Shown: positions 18,466 through 29,004, numbered from the stretch's first letter. The stretch: 64,000 nucleotides of DNA from Vibrio rhodolitus (GCF_003350325.1 NZ_QLYZ01000021.1:1-64000), one strand, 5' to 3'. Numbers and translations: made by a program. Notes: generated from the letters alone by a model not told the origin.

Positions 18466-19680
18466 ATGACGGTAGAAATGAATGTTCAAAGAGCGCTGTT
18501 TGACGAGGTGATGGTACCTTGTTACAGCCCAATGGAAATGATCCCAGTGAAAGGTGAAGGCTCACGTGTTTGGGATCAACATGGCAATGAATACATTGAT
18601 TTTGCTGGTGGTATTGCCGTGAGCTGTTTAGGTCATTGCCACCCAGCAATGGTTACTGCGCTTAATGAGCAGAGCCAAAAAATCTGGCATTTAAGCAATG
18701 TCATGACCAATGAGCCAGCGCTGCGTCTGGCGAAAAAACTGACCGCTCTCTGCTTTGCAGACAAAGTCTTCTTTGCTAACTCTGGCGCTGAAGCTAATGA
18801 AGCGGCACTCAAACTGGCTCGTCGTTACGCTGCGGATGTTTATGGCGCGGAAAAATCAGAAATTATCGCCTTTAAACAAGGTTTCCACGGGCGGACATTT
18901 TTCACTGTGACGGTCGGCGGTCAAGAAGCCTATTCAGATGGCTTTGGTCCTAAGCCCGGAGATGTCACTCACCTTGAATATAATGATGTCGATGCTCTGC
19001 GCGCGCATATCTCGGATCGTACTTGTGCGATCATGATGGAGCCATTGCAGGGTGAAGGCGGCATTATTGCACCCACCGATGAATTTATTCAAACCGTGCG
19101 TGAGTTGTGTGATAAGCACAACGCGCTACTGATCTTTGATGAAGTGCAAACCGGTAACGGGCGCACTGGTGAGTTTTACGCTTACCAAGGTTTGGGTATT
19201 ACGCCGGATATTTTAAGTACCGCGAAATCTCTTGGTGGCGGCTTCCCAATTGGCGCAATGCTGACGACCAATGAACTGGCTGAGCATTTAAAAGTGGGCA
19301 CTCATGGCTCAACTTATGGCGGTAACCCGCTTGCTTGTGCGGTGGCAGAAGCTGTGATTGATGTGGTGAGTGAGCCACAAACTTTGGCTGGCGTTAAAGA
19401 GCGTGAAGCGCTGTTCCGCGCTGGGCTAGAGAAAATCAATGCTAAGTATCAGATCTTCAGCGAAATCCGTGGTAAAGGTTTACTGCTCGGCGCTGCGCTT
19501 AATGACGAGTGGCAAGGTCGCGCTCGTGATGTGTTGGTGGCAGCGGGTGAACAAGGTCTGATGGTGCTGGTCGCAGGAGCCAATGTAGTGCGCTTTACGC
19601 CATCTTTGGTGATCAGCCCGCAAGATATCGAGCAAGGTCTTGATAAATTAGATAAAGCGCTAGCGACACTTACAAAATAG
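18466..19680 (+). CDS. argD: Acetylornithine / succinylornithine aminotransferase
   Basis: 404 residues, class III PLP-dependent aminotransferase. The PLP-binding Lys is in STAKSLGGG, with GAEANEAA and the [13 protein letters not shown] motif upstream. ArgD works in arginine synthesis; its homologue AstC performs the third step of the arginine succinyltransferase pathway. The adjacent astA and astD favour a catabolic or double role (argD/astC). ATG 18466 is preceded by GAGAGGG; the upstream in-frame ATG at 18436 gives a non-family extension. Confidence 0.93.
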   Translation: MTVEMNVQRALFDEVMVPCYSPMEMIPVKGEGSRVWDQHGNEYIDFAGGIAVSCLGHCHPAMVTALNEQSQKIWHLSNVMTNEPALRLAKKLTALCFADKVFFANSGAEANEAALKLARRYAADVYGAEKSEIIAFKQGFHGRTFFTVTVGGQEAYSDGFGPKPGDVTHLEYNDVDALRAHISDRTCAIMMEPLQGEGGIIAPTDEFIQTVRELCDKHNALLIFDEVQTGNGRTGEFYAYQGLGITPDILSTAKSLGGGFPIGAMLTTNELAEHLKVGTHGSTYGGNPLACAVAEAVIDVVSEPQTLAGVKEREALFRAGLEKINAKYQIFSEIRGKGLLLGAALNDEWQGRARDVLVAAGEQGLMVLVAGANVVRFTPSLVISPQDIEQGLDKLDKALATLTK

Positions 19681-19814
19681 TTAAAACATCAAACGAGGTA
19701 AGCGATGTCGAACTTGCCTCGTTATATCAAGCACATTGAATTACTGGATGGCAGTTTAGACTGACTAGATTGCTAGCCTAGCGTGGTTGATATCAGTATC
19801 TGGAGGGAGTATCG

Positions 19815-20834
19815 ATGCTGGTTGTTCGTCCTATCTCTATGTCAGACTATGATGCGCTGCATACCTGTGCGGTTGAATCTGGTCACGGATTTACTTCTCT
19901 ACCGGTTAATCAAGATTTACTGACTAACCGTATCACCCATTCAGAATATAGCTTTGCTAAACCCCAAGTGACCGAACCCGGTGATGAAGGCTATCTTATG
20001 GTCGGTTTTGACAGTGACAGTGATGAAGTCGCTGGCTGTACCGGGATTGAAGCATCGATTGGTTGGGATGTGCCATTTTATTCTTACCACATCAGTACCA
20101 TCGTCCATTCATCGCCCAAGCTTGGCGTGAATAATGTCGTCAAGCTGCTGACCTTTGGCAATAACTACACCGGATGCAGCGAAATCTGTACCTTGTTTTT
20201 GCGTGAGAAATTCCGTGGTGGTCTTAATGGACGATTGATGTCGAAGTGCCGTTTTTTGATGATGGCGGAACATCCTCATCGCTTCTCAAAAACCGTTTTT
20301 GCCGAGATGCGTGGCGTCTCTGACGAAGAGGGCAACTCTCCGTTTTGGCAATGGCTGCAAGAGAACTTCTTCAGTATCGACTTTACCATGGCGGATTATC
20401 TAACCGGCATCGGCAAAAAAGGCTTTATTGCTGATTTGATGCCAAAACTCCCTATCTATATCAATTTACTCAGCCCAGAAGCGCAAGCGGTCATTGGGCA
20501 GGTGCATGACAATACTAAACCTGCGCTGAGCTTATTAGAAAAAGAAGGGTTCACTTGCCGCAACTACGTCGATATTTTCGATGGTGGTCCAACCGTTGAG
20601 TGCGATCTACGCAATATTGAATCAGTGCGTCACTCTTTCCGCGCAAAAGTCGCGATTAGCGAACACAGCAGTGATAACGACTATTTGATCAGTAACACTT
20701 CCTTTGAAAACTTTAGAGCAGTAGCTGCCAAAGCGGCGCACGATCATGCCACTGAGTCAGTAATTATCGCACCAGATGTGGCAAAGGCACTACAGGTAGA
20801 ACACGGGGATTACGTGCGCATGCTCGCGCAATAA
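19815..20834 (+). CDS. astA: Arginine N-succinyltransferase
   Basis: 339 residues. First step of the AST pathway: succinyl-CoA plus arginine gives N2-succinylarginine. It begins [15 protein letters not shown], the GNAT-like family start, with GGAGGG before ATG 19815. It lies between argD/astC and astD. astB and astE, needed for the complete pathway, are not in the window and must be elsewhere. Confidence 0.95.
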   Translation: MLVVRPISMSDYDALHTCAVESGHGFTSLPVNQDLLTNRITHSEYSFAKPQVTEPGDEGYLMVGFDSDSDEVAGCTGIEASIGWDVPFYSYHISTIVHSSPKLGVNNVVKLLTFGNNYTGCSEICTLFLREKFRGGLNGRLMSKCRFLMMAEHPHRFSKTVFAEMRGVSDEEGNSPFWQWLQENFFSIDFTMADYLTGIGKKGFIADLMPKLPIYINLLSPEAQAVIGQVHDNTKPALSLLEKEGFTCRNYVDIFDGGPTVECDLRNIESVRHSFRAKVAISEHSSDNDYLISNTSFENFRAVAAKAAHDHATESVIIAPDVAKALQVEHGDYVRMLAQ

Positions 20835-20859
20835 TGTTCAACAGTTAAGGACAGATGAT

Positions 20860-22317
20860 ATGACACAGTGGATTGCAGGTAAGTGGCTAGAAGGTGCAGG
20901 TAAAGTCATCGAATCAACTAGCCCATACAATGGTGAAGTGGTATGGCAAGGTCGTAGTGCAACAGCCGCGCAAGTAGAGCAAGCGGTATCGGCAGCCCGA
21001 AGCGCGTTTCTAAGTTGGAAAAAGCTGAGCTTTGAGCAGCGTGAAGCGATCGTGTTGCGCTTTGCCGAGCTGGTAAAAGCCAACAGCGAGCAAATCGCTG
21101 AGGTGATTGCTAAAGAAACAGGAAAACCGCTGTGGGAAACCCGTACGGAAGCGGCGGCAATGGCGGGTAAAATTGCCATTTCAATTCGTGCTTATCATCA
21201 GCGTACCGGTGAGTCGCAACGTGAGGCGGCAGGTAATCAAATCGTCCTGCGTCACAGACCGTTAGGCGTGATGGCAGTTTTTGGTCCGTATAATTTTCCT
21301 GCTCATTTACCCAATGGGCATATCGTGCCGGCGCTGTTGGCCGGTAATAGCGTGGTGTTTAAGCCGTCGGAGCAAACGCCGTGGACCGGTGAACTGGCAA
21401 TGAAGCTATGGCAGAAAGCGGGTCTGCCAGATGGCGTGATTAATCTTGTGCAAGGGGCAAGGGAGACTGGCATCGCGCTGGCTGAATCAAAACGGATTGA
21501 TGGATTGCTGTTTACTGGTAGCGCCAATACTGGTCATGTGCTTCATCGTCAGTTTGCCGGACAGCCCGATAAGATGCTGGCTCTGGAAATGGGCGGTAAC
21601 AACCCAATGGTGATTTCAGATCAGTACGGCGATCTTGATGCGACCGTCTATACCATTATCCAATCCGCATTTATCAGCGCAGGGCAGCGTTGCACCTGTG
21701 CGCGCCGACTGTATGTACCAAGCGGCGATAAAGGCGATCAACTGCTGGTAAGGCTGGTTGAAGCCACGCGCAATATTCGCGTTGACCAACCTTTTGCCGA
21801 TCCGGCGCCATTTATGGGGCCGCAGATCTCTTTATCGGCGGCGAACATAATCCTCGATGCGCAGCAAAACCTGCAATCACTCGGTGGTGAAAGTCTGATT
21901 GAAGCTAAGTTAGGTTCATGCGCGTTTGTTTCTCCGGGCATCATTGATGTAACGGCTGTCGAATCGTTGCCAGATGAAGAGTATTTCGGTCCTTTGCTGC
22001 AAGTGATTCGCTATCAAGGCATTGAGCAAGCGGTAGAGTTCGCCAATGATACCCGCTTTGGTTTGTCGGCAGGGTTAGTCTCCACCGATGACGCGGAGTG
22101 GGAATATTTTGTTGAGCACATTCGCGCCGGTATCGTTAACCGTAATCGTCAGTTAACCGGAGCCAGTGGCGATGCGCCATTTGGTGGACCGGGCGCATCG
22201 GGTAACTTACGCCCAAGTGCTTACTACGCAGCGGACTACTGTGCTTACCCAATGGCATCAATGGAAGGCGAACATACCGAGTTACCTGAAAGTCTGAGCC
22301 CGGGCATCACACTATAA
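20860..22317 (+). CDS. astD: Succinylglutamate-semialdehyde dehydrogenase
   Basis: 485 residues of the aldehyde dehydrogenase superfamily. It oxidises N-succinylglutamate semialdehyde to N-succinylglutamate with NAD, the fourth AST step. The general base Glu is in LEMGGNNP and the catalytic Cys in SAGQRCTC. It starts 25 nt after astA, in the same unit, and ends before a strong terminator. Confidence 0.95.
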   Translation: MTQWIAGKWLEGAGKVIESTSPYNGEVVWQGRSATAAQVEQAVSAARSAFLSWKKLSFEQREAIVLRFAELVKANSEQIAEVIAKETGKPLWETRTEAAAMAGKIAISIRAYHQRTGESQREAAGNQIVLRHRPLGVMAVFGPYNFPAHLPNGHIVPALLAGNSVVFKPSEQTPWTGELAMKLWQKAGLPDGVINLVQGARETGIALAESKRIDGLLFTGSANTGHVLHRQFAGQPDKMLALEMGGNNPMVISDQYGDLDATVYTIIQSAFISAGQRCTCARRLYVPSGDKGDQLLVRLVEATRNIRVDQPFADPAPFMGPQISLSAANIILDAQQNLQSLGGESLIEAKLGSCAFVSPGIIDVTAVESLPDEEYFGPLLQVIRYQGIEQAVEFANDTRFGLSAGLVSTDDAEWEYFVEHIRAGIVNRNRQLTGASGDAPFGGPGASGNLRPSAYYAADYCAYPMASMEGEHTELPESLSPGITL

Positions 22318-22323
22318 AAACTT

Positions 22324-22363
22324 AGACTCAGTCACATAGGTTTAGACTCCGGTGACTGAGTCT
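22324..22363 (+). terminator. Hairpin terminator after astD
   Basis: AGACTCAGTCAC (22324-22335) is exactly complementary to GTGACTGAGTCT (22352-22363) across a 16-nt loop. There is no strong T-run, so it may act as a pause or mRNA-end stabiliser as well as a terminator. Confidence 0.6.
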
Positions 22364-22429
22364 TACACTACACTTGATTGACTACTCAAAGAACAATAAC
22401 AACACCCTACACCGAAACAAGGAGGCGTT

Positions 22430-23221
22430 ATGACGCCAGATAGATTGTTCCAGTCGCTATGGGAAGACTATACTTCGCGCCTTTGCCCCTCAGCGGGTAA
22501 TGTGCATAAATTGCTGCAAGAAGATGAACCGCTCATCAATGACCACATTGCCCTGCGTACCTTTAACTTAGCGCCGGTTGAGTTAGAGGTGTTAGCTAAA
22601 CCTTTCTTGGCGTTAGGCTACCAAGAGGCAGGAGATTACCTGTTTGAAGCTAAAAAACTGGTCGCCAAGCACTACCAACACCCTGATCCAACGCAACCGA
22701 AAGTGTTTATTAGTCAACTCAAAGTCGAAGAGTGCTCTGCGCAGCTACAAGCGATTGTGAAGCAGTTGGTTGCACAAGTTTCCGCGGAGGACATGCAAGG
22801 CAGTGAGTTTTTGTATGCCGGTCGCCCTTGGCAATTAACGCATCAAGATTATCAACTGCTCGCACAAGAGAGTGAGTACGCCGCGTGGTTAGCCGCGCAC
22901 GGTTATGGTGCCAACCACTTTACTGTGAGTGTTAATCAGCTCAATCAGTTTGACCAAGTGCAGCAGGTGAATGATTACCTGAAAGCTTCAGGCTTTGTGA
23001 TTAACCAATCGGGCGGTGAAGTTAAAGGCTCTGCTGATGTGTTACTAGAACAATCGTCTACCATGGCAGATAAAGTACAAGTCGACTTTGATGATGGCGT
23101 GATGTTGATTCCCGGCGGTTTCTACGAGTTTGCCAAACGCTACCCGATGGCAGACGGGGAGCTTTACCCCGGCTTTGTTGCTGCATCAGCCGATAAGATA
23201 TTTGAGAGTACTAACGGGTAA
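22430..23221 (+). CDS. DUF1338 family protein, probable 2-oxoadipate dioxygenase/decarboxylase-like
   Basis: 263 residues of the DUF1338 family. A better known member, HglS of Pseudomonas, converts 2-oxoadipate to D-2-hydroxyglutarate in lysine breakdown with an iron bound by two His and one Glu. Candidate ligands here are His39 (INDHIALR), His163 (GANHFTVS) and Glu233 (GGFYEFAKR), so the metal site appears complete. The protein is shorter than HglS. It follows the ast genes after a hairpin and has its own ribosome-binding site (AAGGAGG), so it may act on a 2-oxo acid from amino-acid catabolism; the substrate is not known. Confidence 0.8.
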   Translation: MTPDRLFQSLWEDYTSRLCPSAGNVHKLLQEDEPLINDHIALRTFNLAPVELEVLAKPFLALGYQEAGDYLFEAKKLVAKHYQHPDPTQPKVFISQLKVEECSAQLQAIVKQLVAQVSAEDMQGSEFLYAGRPWQLTHQDYQLLAQESEYAAWLAAHGYGANHFTVSVNQLNQFDQVQQVNDYLKASGFVINQSGGEVKGSADVLLEQSSTMADKVQVDFDDGVMLIPGGFYEFAKRYPMADGELYPGFVAASADKIFESTNG

Positions 23222-23222
23222 C

Positions 23223-23267
23223 GGAACGCTGTCGCTTACGGATGCGGGAACGCTGTCGCTTACGGAT
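23223..23267 (+). repeat. Tandem 21-bp repeat (two copies)
   Basis: GGAACGCTGTCGCTTACGGAT occurs at 23223-23243 and again, identically, at 23247-23267, separated by GCG. A related inverted piece (AGCGTTCC) appears near 23340. Similar GGAACG/CGTTCC pieces recur at 46140-46380, so this is probably a dispersed intergenic repeat family. Confidence 0.75.
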
Positions 23268-23371
23268 ATTGGAGTGCTTTGTGTATGGAACGGGGTTTAA
23301 GTTGTTTTATCTCGAAGGACGAAGTCCGCTCTCGGAGCAAAGCGTTCCAAATTCTCGATTCCGCTAAAGAA

Positions 23372-23395
23372 AAAAGCCACCCAAGGGTGGCTTTT
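23372..23395. terminator. crp terminator (bidirectional)
   Basis: AAAAGCCACCC and GGGTGGCTTTT form an 11-bp stem with a 2-nt gap (effectively a small loop), flanked by A- and T-runs. It lies 28 nt after the crp stop on the minus strand. Confidence 0.8.
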
Positions 23396-23423
23396 GCAAT
23401 CTTATTTGTTCACTCGGTGTGAA

Positions 23424-24056
23424 TTAGCGAGTGCCGTACACAACGATAGTCTTACCGTGAGCAGAGATTAGGTTCTGCTCTTCAAGCATCTTCAAGATAC
23501 GACCAACAGTCTCACGAGAACAGCCAACGATTTGACCGATTTCTTGACGTGTGATCTTGATTTGCATGCCGTCTGGGTGAGTCATCGCATCAGGTTGTTT
23601 CGCTAGGTTTAGTAGCGTTTGTGCGATACGACCAGTTACATCTAGGAATGCTAGGTCACCCACTTTTTGGCTAGTCACTTGTAGGCGACGTGCCATTTGC
23701 GAAGATAGACGCATAAGAATGTCTGGGTTTACTTGAATTAGCTGACGGAATTTCTTGAAAGAAATCTCCGCAACTTCACAAGGAGACTTGGCACGAACCC
23801 AAGCTGTGCGCTCTTGGTCTTCTTCAAATAGACCAAGTTCACCGATGAAATCACCTTGGTTTAGGTAAGAAAGGATCATTTCCTTACCTTCTTCGTCCTT
23901 GATAAGAACCGCAACAGAACCTTTAACGATGTAGTACAAAGTCTCTGCTTTCTCGCCCGCATGAATTAGCGTGCTTTTTGATGGGTACTTATGAATATGA
24001 CAGTGTGAAAGGAACCACTCTAATGTTGGATCGGTTTGAGGTTTACCTAGAACCAT
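23424..24056 (-). CDS. crp: CRP, cAMP receptor protein
   Basis: 210 residues, the global cAMP-dependent activator of catabolic, competence and colonisation genes. The cyclic-nucleotide domain carries [20 protein letters not shown], with the Arg, Ser/Thr and Glu contacts to cAMP. The helix-turn-helix [17 protein letters not shown] reads TGTGA-N6-TCACA sites. In Vibrio, CRP is required for natural competence and thus influences the pil genes of this window. Confidence 0.97.
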   Translation of the reverse strand: MVLGKPQTDPTLEWFLSHCHIHKYPSKSTLIHAGEKAETLYYIVKGSVAVLIKDEEGKEMILSYLNQGDFIGELGLFEEDQERTAWVRAKSPCEVAEISFKKFRQLIQVNPDILMRLSSQMARRLQVTSQKVGDLAFLDVTGRIAQTLLNLAKQPDAMTHPDGMQIKITRQEIGQIVGCSRETVGRILKMLEEQNLISAHGKTIVVYGTR

Positions 24057-24297
24057 AATATCTCACTTCCTCTGCAGGGTACGCTTGCGCTTTCCATGTT
24101 GTTGCTAAGCCCAAAATGGGGATAACTAGGATAAGAGCACTTTACCAGTGCTGCAAGCTATCTTGTGTTTCGGTTTCAAATAGTATCCTTTTTCCCGAAT
24201 GATTTCTTGATTTTAATCGGGTACAGGGTGCTATTTTATAAGCGAAAACGTGCACATGATCACGGTATGAAAAGTAATCGCAACCTAATGCACTTTT
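24057..24297 (-). promoter_or_regulatory. crp upstream control region
   Basis: A 241-bp gap between prkB and crp. It holds a near-consensus CRP site (24250-24263) and AT-rich promoter-like sequence closer to crp, including TACTAT on the minus strand. Autoregulation by CRP is known in E. coli; the promoter itself is not assigned here. No gene seen. Confidence 0.5.
24250..24263. promoter_or_regulatory. Putative CRP-binding site upstream of crp
   Basis: GTGCACATGATCAC matches the core GTGA-N6-TCAC in 7 of 8 fixed positions. It lies about 190 bp upstream of the crp start, consistent with autoregulation from a distal site. Confidence 0.4.
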
Positions 24298-25167
24298 TTA
24301 GCCAATTTTGCCCGTTTCTATCAGTTGTTGAAGAATCGGTCTGACGATCAATTCCATCGCAAAGCTCATTTTACCACCAGGGACAACCAGCGTGTTATGG
24401 CGCGACATGAATGACCCATCTATCATTGCCAATAGGTAGGGATAGTCAACATTTTTAAACCCGCGTAAGCGGATTACCACGAAGCTTTCATCCAAGCTTG
24501 GAATGCCCTTCGCATCCAGCGGATTTGAAGTATCGACGGTAGGCACGCGTTGGAAGTTAATATGAGTGCGAGAAAATTGTGGGGTAATGTAGTTCAGGTA
24601 ATCGTCCATTGAGCGAACAATTGAGTCCATCACCGCTTCACGAGAATGACCTCGGTCACGAGTATCGCGGACGAACTTTTGAATCCACTCAAGATTAACG
24701 ATCGGCACCATGCCAATCAGAAAGTCGACATGCTGCGAGACATTAACATCGCCATCCACCACACCGCCGTGTAAACCTTCATAAAACAGCACATCGCTGT
24801 CTTCAGGGAGCTCTTGCCATGGCGTAAAAGTGCCGGGCATTTGGTTGTATGGCACCGCTTCATCAAAGGTGTGTAGGTAACGGCGCACTTTGCCCGTGCC
24901 ATCTTCACCGTATTGACGGAAAAATTCAGCTAGGGCAGGGAAGTCATTGGCTTGCGGACCAAAGTAGCTGATATGGCGACCCTGTTCACGCGCTTTGCGG
25001 ATCTCCACATCCATTTCAGGACGCGTAAAGCGATGGAAGCTATCGCCTTCCACCCAAGCAGGTTTGATGTCCATCATGTTGAACATCTTGCGAAAGGCTT
25101 CGGAGGTCGTGGTGGTACCCGCACCAGAAGAACCGGTGACGGCAATGATTGGATGCTTTGCTGACAT
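24298..25167 (-). CDS. prkB: Phosphoribulokinase-like protein PrkB
   Basis: 289 residues of the phosphoribulokinase/uridine kinase P-loop family, with Walker A GSSGAGTTTT near residue 12. Despite the name, heterotrophic gammaproteobacteria lack the Calvin cycle and the substrate is unknown. It is conserved next to crp, yheU and yheT in this lineage. Confidence 0.9.
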   Translation of the reverse strand: MSAKHPIIAVTGSSGAGTTTTSEAFRKMFNMMDIKPAWVEGDSFHRFTRPEMDVEIRKAREQGRHISYFGPQANDFPALAEFFRQYGEDGTGKVRRYLHTFDEAVPYNQMPGTFTPWQELPEDSDVLFYEGLHGGVVDGDVNVSQHVDFLIGMVPIVNLEWIQKFVRDTRDRGHSREAVMDSIVRSMDDYLNYITPQFSRTHINFQRVPTVDTSNPLDAKGIPSLDESFVVIRLRGFKNVDYPYLLAMIDGSFMSRHNTLVVPGGKMSFAMELIVRPILQQLIETGKIG

Positions 25168-25359
25168 GACAAACCCTGTCTAAAACTAACGTTCCTGTTA
25201 ATAATTATGTTTGCTCCAAGTCAGTACTGCGCAGGGCAGACTTATTTGGATATCACAGCAATATAACATGCTTTAACTTTTTGTTTAAAAGATTCTACCG
25301 TTGGCATGGGTGAACAAAACACGGTGCAGCGGCACAGAAGTATCTATGCCGCATCGAGA

Positions 25360-25572
25360 TTAGAATTTCTGTTTAAGCTGAATATCTACAGTTTCGTGCA
25401 GCTCAGAATAGACAATCACAGCCTCGCCAGAAGCGAGCTGCGCTTTTACTTGATCGACTTTAGCTTGCAGTGAAACTTCAACCGCACCGTAATCGGTACC
25501 TTCACGTAGTACAAACTCACGAATTAAATTGTCTAGGGTGTCGGCAGCAATTTCTTGCCAAGGGATAATCAT
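25360..25572 (-). CDS. yheU: YheU family protein
   Basis: 70 residues, a small conserved protein of unknown function (UPF0270 family). It begins [17 protein letters not shown], typical of the family. It lies 53 bp downstream of yheT on the same strand, as in E. coli, and is probably co-transcribed with it. Confidence 0.9.
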   Translation of the reverse strand: MIIPWQEIAADTLDNLIREFVLREGTDYGAVEVSLQAKVDQVKAQLASGEAVIVYSELHETVDIQLKQKF

Positions 25573-25625
25573 AAATACCTCTTACGTTTATGATTGGGAG
25601 AGAGCCAGTCTTGCTGGCTCCGATA

Positions 25626-26600
25626 TTATGCTGTTTTTAGTGGCTGATAGTAAGCGGGTAGCATCTCTTCTAGCCAGAATCTTGGTTTGAGCAGTGAGCC
25701 AGTGACAAAGCCGACGTGTCCACCGTTATCCAGCAGTCGATAATCGATATTGTCAGGTAGCACAAAGTGAGGGATCACCGCATCAGTCATAAAGGGATCA
25801 TCTTTGGCGTGAATGATCTGGGTGGGCAGCTTGATTTGTTGTAAGCGATGGATGCCCGAGCAGCGCTGATAATAATCTTCGGCATCTTTAAAACCATGCA
25901 GTGGCGCGGTAATCAAATCGTCAAAGTCGTATAACTTAGTCACGCGCTTAATGCTTTGGTAGGTGAGACCAAGCTCCCCTTTGAGTAGATGGTGCTTGCG
26001 CAGCGCATTACGTTTGAGCGACTTAAGTAAGTAGGCTTTATAGAGCTTTGAAAAACCCTGTTCAATGCGACTTGAACATGCAGAGAGATCAAGCGGCGCC
26101 GAGACAATTGAAGCGGCATTGAGCAGTGGATCATCAGCATACTCGGCTAAGTAATTCGCTAGCATATTGCCGCCAAGAGAAATGCCTACCGCAACTTTGG
26201 TCTGCTGAGCAAATTGCTGCTCAATGTGCTCTAAGAAGAAACGTGCATCTTCCACTTCACCGGAGTGATAGGCGCGTGGCAAGCGATTCGGCTTACCGCT
26301 ACAACCGCGAAAATGCATCATCACTGATAGCCAACCTTGCTTGGCGAAGGCTGACATCAAGCCATTGGCGTATGGGCTATAAAAACAGCCTTCTAAACCA
26401 TGAAACAGAATAAATAGCGGTTTGTTTTTTGCCGCATCGGATTGCGGATCTTCACTCCAAGCCAGGTCGATAAAGTCACCGTCTGGGGTGTTGAGGGTTT
26501 GCCAAATAGGTTCAAACAGCGCTTTTTTACGAATAAAACGTGGCGCTAGTGTTTGCATATGGGGATTGGTCATGCCCGAGGCAGCAGTAAAGTTTGTCAT
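25626..26600 (-). CDS. yheT: YheT-type alpha/beta hydrolase
   Basis: 324 residues of the YheT/ABHD1 hydrolase family. The nucleophile elbow GISLGGN holds the catalytic Ser; the Asp and His of the triad are in AKDDPFM and NGGHVGF. A conserved FHGLEG oxyanion segment is near residue 79. The physiological substrate is not established. It overlaps the next upstream gene by 4 nt (ATGA type), indicating one operon. Confidence 0.92.
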   Translation of the reverse strand: MTNFTAASGMTNPHMQTLAPRFIRKKALFEPIWQTLNTPDGDFIDLAWSEDPQSDAAKNKPLFILFHGLEGCFYSPYANGLMSAFAKQGWLSVMMHFRGCSGKPNRLPRAYHSGEVEDARFFLEHIEQQFAQQTKVAVGISLGGNMLANYLAEYADDPLLNAASIVSAPLDLSACSSRIEQGFSKLYKAYLLKSLKRNALRKHHLLKGELGLTYQSIKRVTKLYDFDDLITAPLHGFKDAEDYYQRCSGIHRLQQIKLPTQIIHAKDDPFMTDAVIPHFVLPDNIDYRLLDNGGHVGFVTGSLLKPRFWLEEMLPAYYQPLKTA

Positions 26601-27085
26601 AGCGTGTCAGTTGGGTTATCCGGTACAAAGGGTTGAGAGAAAATGGAGTAAAGGTACTCTCCATCCAACTGACGGCAATAACGCAGAGTAAGGGGCTCAT
26701 CATCGGCGTTGTGCAGAGTAAGCCCATTGATGCAATCAACTAAATCTGACTGTTGTTGCTTTTCTAGTTGCAACTCAAACTGCAGCGATTCTCGATATAA
26801 ACTATCAGGTAGGCTGAGTTTGAGTTTTCTTCTTAATTCGCGAAAGCTACTGAGGAGCGTTTCAGAGCGGCTCAAGCACAGTTCGACTTGAGCCCAATCT
26901 TGTGGCGCGATTGTCGCGCCTTGTTCATCCAACCACTTGAGAAGCAGCAGGAGGTTGACGTTACCATGGTGATGGTTTTGCAGAGTTAAGCACGCTTCCT
27001 TCACTTCTCGCACACTGTAGTATTGCAAGCTAAATTGCCAAAGGCGTTCTAGAGTAAGTGAAAGGTATACGCGCTCATGACTCAT
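26597..27085 (-). CDS. TIGR02444 family protein
   Basis: 162 residues of a conserved gammaproteobacterial family of unknown function, recognised by its length and position between yheS and yheT and by the N-terminal LERLWQFSLQYYS block. It is soluble, mostly helical, with no signal peptide or membrane segment. It overlaps yheS and yheT by 4 nt on each side, so the three genes form a coupled operon. Confidence 0.8.
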   Translation of the reverse strand: MSHERVYLSLTLERLWQFSLQYYSVREVKEACLTLQNHHHGNVNLLLLLKWLDEQGATIAPQDWAQVELCLSRSETLLSSFRELRRKLKLSLPDSLYRESLQFELQLEKQQQSDLVDCINGLTLHNADDEPLTLRYCRQLDGEYLYSIFSQPFVPDNPTDTL

Positions 27086-29004
27086 AGATTACTGAACTCC
27101 TGTTCCATCTGCTCTAGCTCTTCTTGAAGAGCCATCCATTCCATTTCTACATCTTCTAGTTCGGCTTTGCTGGAGGCTTGTATCGCGAGAACTTGATTAA
27201 GTTTAGCCTTGTTTTCCGCTTCATACAGTGAGTTGTCCGCTAATTGTTGCTCTGCAGCGGCAAGGCTCTCACCCAACTTATCCATTTTCTCTTCCAGTTT
27301 GGTGAGATTTTTGCGAATTGGTGCAGTGAGTTTACGGAACTCTGCTTCGCGACGTTTTTGATCTTTTTTCGCTGCGGCACTGTTAGCGGTGTTTTTCTCT
27401 GGTTGTTCCGCTTGTGCTTCACGACGGTCCGCTTTTTGTTGCTCTGTCAGCCACTTGTAGTAGTCGTTCAAGTCACCATCAAATGGCGCTACTTGACGAT
27501 CATGAACTAGGTAAAGGTCATCGGTGGTCGCACGCAGTAGGTAACGGTCGTGGGAGACAATTACCATTGCACCTTCGAAGGTTTGCAGTGCCATGGTCAG
27601 CGCCTGACGCATATCCAAGTCCAAGTGGTTGGTTGGTTCGTCGAGCAGTAGCAAGTTTGGTTTTTGCCACACAATTAACGCCAGCACCAAACGCGCTTTT
27701 TCACCACCAGAGAAAGGTGCCACCTTCTCAAGCGCTTTGTCGCCTTGGAAGCCAAAGCTACCCAAGTAATCACGCAGTTGCTGTTCGGTGTGTTTTGGCG
27801 CGATCTGCATCATGTGCTGCAAAGGCGTTTCTTCTGGATGTAGCGTTTCTAACTGATGCTGAGCGAAGTAACCAATTTTTACCCCTTGAGAGTACGTCAG
27901 TTCACCACTTTGTGGTTTATGTTCACCAGAGAGCAATTTGATCAGTGTCGATTTACCCGCACCGTTACGACCCAGCAGACCAATGCGGCTACCCGGTACT
28001 AGGTTAAGGCGGATCTTCTCTAGAATAAGGTTATCGCCGTAACCAGCTGATGCTTCATCCATCATAATGATTGGGTTTGGTAATGCCTCTGGCTCACGGA
28101 ATTCAAAGCTGAATGGGTTATCAAACTGCGCAGGTAGCACTTTTTCCATTCGCTCAAGGGCTTTGATGCGGCTTTGTGCTTGGCGCGCTTTCGATGCTTT
28201 GTAGCGGAAACGATCAATATAGCTTTGCATGTGTGCCATATGCTTCTGCTGCTTGGCATACATAGCTTGTTGCAAGATAAGCTTCTGTGCACGTTGATCT
28301 TCAAATGATGAGTAGTTACCGGTGTACTCATTGAGGTTTTGGTTTTCAACGTGAATGATGCGACCAACGATTGGGTCAAGGAAGTCACGGTCGTGTGAGA
28401 TAAGTACCAATGTACCAGGGTAGTTTTGTAGCCAGCGTTCGAGCCACATTACCGCATCTAAGTCCAAGTGGTTGGTTGGTTCGTCGAGTAGCAGTAAGTC
28501 TGAGCGGCATAGCAGCGCTTGTGCAAGGTTAAGACGCATACGCCAACCACCGGAGAACTGCGTTAGGTTCCAACTCATCTGTGGCTGAGTAAAGCCCAGA
28601 CCATCCAAAAGTTCAGCTGCGCGTGCACGAATACTGTAGCCACCGATGGTTTCGATTTTGCCATGCAGTTCAGCCACGAGTGTGCCGTTATCCGCTTGCT
28701 CAGCTTGAGCCAGTTGTTGCTCAAGGGCGCGGTACTCGCGATCACCATCAATCACATATTCAAGCGCGGTGCGGTCAAGGGCAGGGGTTTCCTGAGCGAC
28801 CCAAGCTAACTCCCAATGTGCAGGTTTGCTAAAATTACCAGCATCAATAGAAAGTTCATCTTTGATCAAAGCAAAGAGGGTCGACTTACCACAACCGTTT
28901 TTACCCACCAGACCGACTTTGTCGCCCGGATGGATGGTTGCAGATGCATTTTCTAGCAGGGGTTTACCGCCGCGTAGCAATTGAATATCAGAGAAGGTAA
29001 TCAT
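27082..29004 (-). CDS. yheS: ABC-F ATPase YheS
   Basis: 640 residues with two ABC cassettes and no membrane domain: an ABC-F protein acting on the ribosome. Walker A GKNGCGKST and GRNGAGKST, signatures FSGGW and FSGGEK, and DEPTNHLD twice are intact. The linker and a charged C-terminal coiled coil follow the YheS pattern. ABC-F proteins bind the E site and relieve stalling; YheS has been linked to particular stalling peptides. I chose ATG 29004 (MITFSDIQLLRGG) over GTG 29037. Confidence 0.93.
   Translation of the reverse strand: MITFSDIQLLRGGKPLLENASATIHPGDKVGLVGKNGCGKSTLFALIKDELSIDAGNFSKPAHWELAWVAQETPALDRTALEYVIDGDREYRALEQQLAQAEQADNGTLVAELHGKIETIGGYSIRARAAELLDGLGFTQPQMSWNLTQFSGGWRMRLNLAQALLCRSDLLLLDEPTNHLDLDAVMWLERWLQNYPGTLVLISHDRDFLDPIVGRIIHVENQNLNEYTGNYSSFEDQRAQKLILQQAMYAKQQKHMAHMQSYIDRFRYKASKARQAQSRIKALERMEKVLPAQFDNPFSFEFREPEALPNPIIMMDEASAGYGDNLILEKIRLNLVPGSRIGLLGRNGAGKSTLIKLLSGEHKPQSGELTYSQGVKIGYFAQHQLETLHPEETPLQHMMQIAPKHTEQQLRDYLGSFGFQGDKALEKVAPFSGGEKARLVLALIVWQKPNLLLLDEPTNHLDLDMRQALTMALQTFEGAMVIVSHDRYLLRATTDDLYLVHDRQVAPFDGDLNDYYKWLTEQQKADRREAQAEQPEKNTANSAAAKKDQKRREAEFRKLTAPIRKNLTKLEEKMDKLGESLAAAEQQLADNSLYEAENKAKLNQVLAIQASSKAELEDVEMEWMALQEELEQMEQEFSNL

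Noticed and set aside
27414..27941. 175-codon frame antisense to yheS
   Set aside because: Shadow of a strongly conserved gene; no domain recognised and no ribosome-binding site.
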